Assembly (NCBI GenBank): GCA_017613855.1
Contig: JAGACY010000043.1
Coordinates: 1-6,339, forward strand
Direction: 5' to 3'
DNA length: 6,339 nucleotides
DNA from: Pseudomonadota bacterium
GTDB taxonomy: Bacteria > Myxococcota > Bradymonadia > UBA4248
Made by a program: the position numbers and the translations under genes. The notes under the pieces are model-generated. The model saw nothing but the letters and a program-made list of their open reading frames with translations. It ran no database searches and was not told the DNA's origin. Below are positions 6,127-6,339 of this stretch, piece by piece. Numbering within the stretch: position 1 is the first letter of the stretch; each line of letters opens with the position of its first letter.

Positions 6127-6186
6127 ACATTGGGTGGCGCGACCTATGCGCATAGGGCGACCACATTGGGTCGCCCTATGCGCATA
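6127..6186. repeat. Perfect 18-bp inverted repeat with embedded direct repeat
   Basis: Bases 6145-6162 and 6169-6186 are perfect reverse complements around a six-base loop (6163-6168), forming a very stable hairpin 38 bases past the HAD stop. Each arm contains the 10-base palindrome TATGCGCATA. The words ACATTGGGT and CCTATGCGCATA occur twice as direct repeats (starting 6127/6163 and 6143/6175), so the element seems to combine duplication with inversion. No T-tract follows, so it is not a classical terminator, though it may stabilise the 3' end of the HAD transcript. An overlapping stem, CATA-GGC with GCC-TATG (6183-6207), could compete with the right arm. Confidence 0.85.
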
Positions 6187-6225
6187 CGGCCTGCGCGCTC
6201 GCCTATGTGCTAGTAGACAATATGT

Positions 6226-6327
6226 AGTGACCTCGACGTTGCATCTCTCGTGGATTTACCTGTAGACTGCTTCGTGTGAAATAACCCGCGGTAACAGGGT
6301 TTACCGCATTGCAAGGAGGTCACTGAT
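6226..6327 (+). promoter_or_regulatory. Structured leader with pairing to the ribosome binding site
   Basis: AGTGACCTC (6226-6234) is exactly complementary to GAGGTCACT (6316-6324), which covers most of the ribosome binding site of the last gene. In register and inside it, TTGCA (6239-6243) pairs with TGCAA (6310-6314), giving a 14-pair closing stem with a small internal loop. Within, GCGGTAA (6288-6294) pairs with TTACCGC (6301-6307), while AACCC (6283-6287) with GGGTT (6297-6301) is a mutually exclusive alternative. GGTAA could also pair with an upstream TTACC (6256-6260). This looks like a cis-regulatory leader that can hide the ribosome binding site. I do not recognise a known riboswitch class. 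A weak promoter (TTGCAT 6239-6244, TAGACT 6263-6268) is an alternative reading that would remove the 5' arm from the RNA. Confidence 0.45.
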
Positions 6328-6339
6328 ATGCATCATAAC
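6328..6339 (+). CDS. Start of an unidentified gene (truncated by window end)
   Basis: An ATG at 6328 follows a near-perfect ribosome binding site, AAGGAGGT (6313-6320), with a seven-base gap. Only four codons (MHHN) are visible, so no product can be named. The strength of the site and the structured leader before it make a real gene start likely. Confidence 0.65.

Noticed and set aside
6294..6309. T-box antiterminator (AGGGTTTACCGC resembles AGGGTGGNACCGCG)
   Set aside because: The UGGN bulge that pairs with the tRNA end is absent (UUUA instead), and no specifier stem or terminator was found.

Overview
The window reads as a piece of a bacterial chromosome. It opens with the last ~36 bases of a 16S rRNA gene and closes on the first codons of an unidentified gene. 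In between lie four substantial protein genes: an NtrC/PilR-type sigma-54 activator (+), a long cysteine-rich beta-helix lipoprotein (-), an O6-alkylguanine-DNA alkyltransferase (-) and a HAD-superfamily hydrolase (+). A Gram-negative organism from the deltaproteobacterial/Myxococcota side is the best guess. It rests on the PilR-like C-terminus of the regulator, the large Cys-repeat lipoprotein, the HAD subfamily with an FENEP motif, and abundant GC-rich intergenic hairpins. This is an inference from family resemblance; the 36 bases of 16S cannot place the organism.

Layout. 1-173: the 16S 3' end with the anti-Shine-Dalgarno, followed within about 110 bases by a strong intrinsic terminator. 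No spacer tRNA and no 23S gene follow, so this 16S gene appears unlinked from 23S. 174-437: non-coding, with two GC-rich hairpins and a plausible sigma-70 promoter for the regulator. 438-1919: response regulator. 1920-2148: a convergent intergenic region holding three consecutive REP-like hairpins of one shared design. 2149-4275 (-): lipoprotein with six 26-residue, four-cysteine repeats followed by a pectate-lyase-like beta-helix. 4276-4422: its likely leader and promoter. 4423-4953 (-): alkyltransferase. 4954-5329: non-coding, ending in a good promoter and ribosome binding site for the HAD gene. 5330-6106: HAD hydrolase. 6107-6339: a perfect 18-bp inverted repeat, then a leader whose 5' part can pair with the ribosome binding site of the last, truncated gene.

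The genes do not form one pathway or operon. Each seems to be its own transcription unit, although the alkyltransferase and lipoprotein genes are co-oriented, 147 bases apart. The most interesting material is in the non-coding parts: the apparently unlinked 16S gene, the covarying hairpin triplet with a conserved bulged G, and the structured leader at the right end that could control translation. The repeat-bearing lipoprotein is the most unusual protein.
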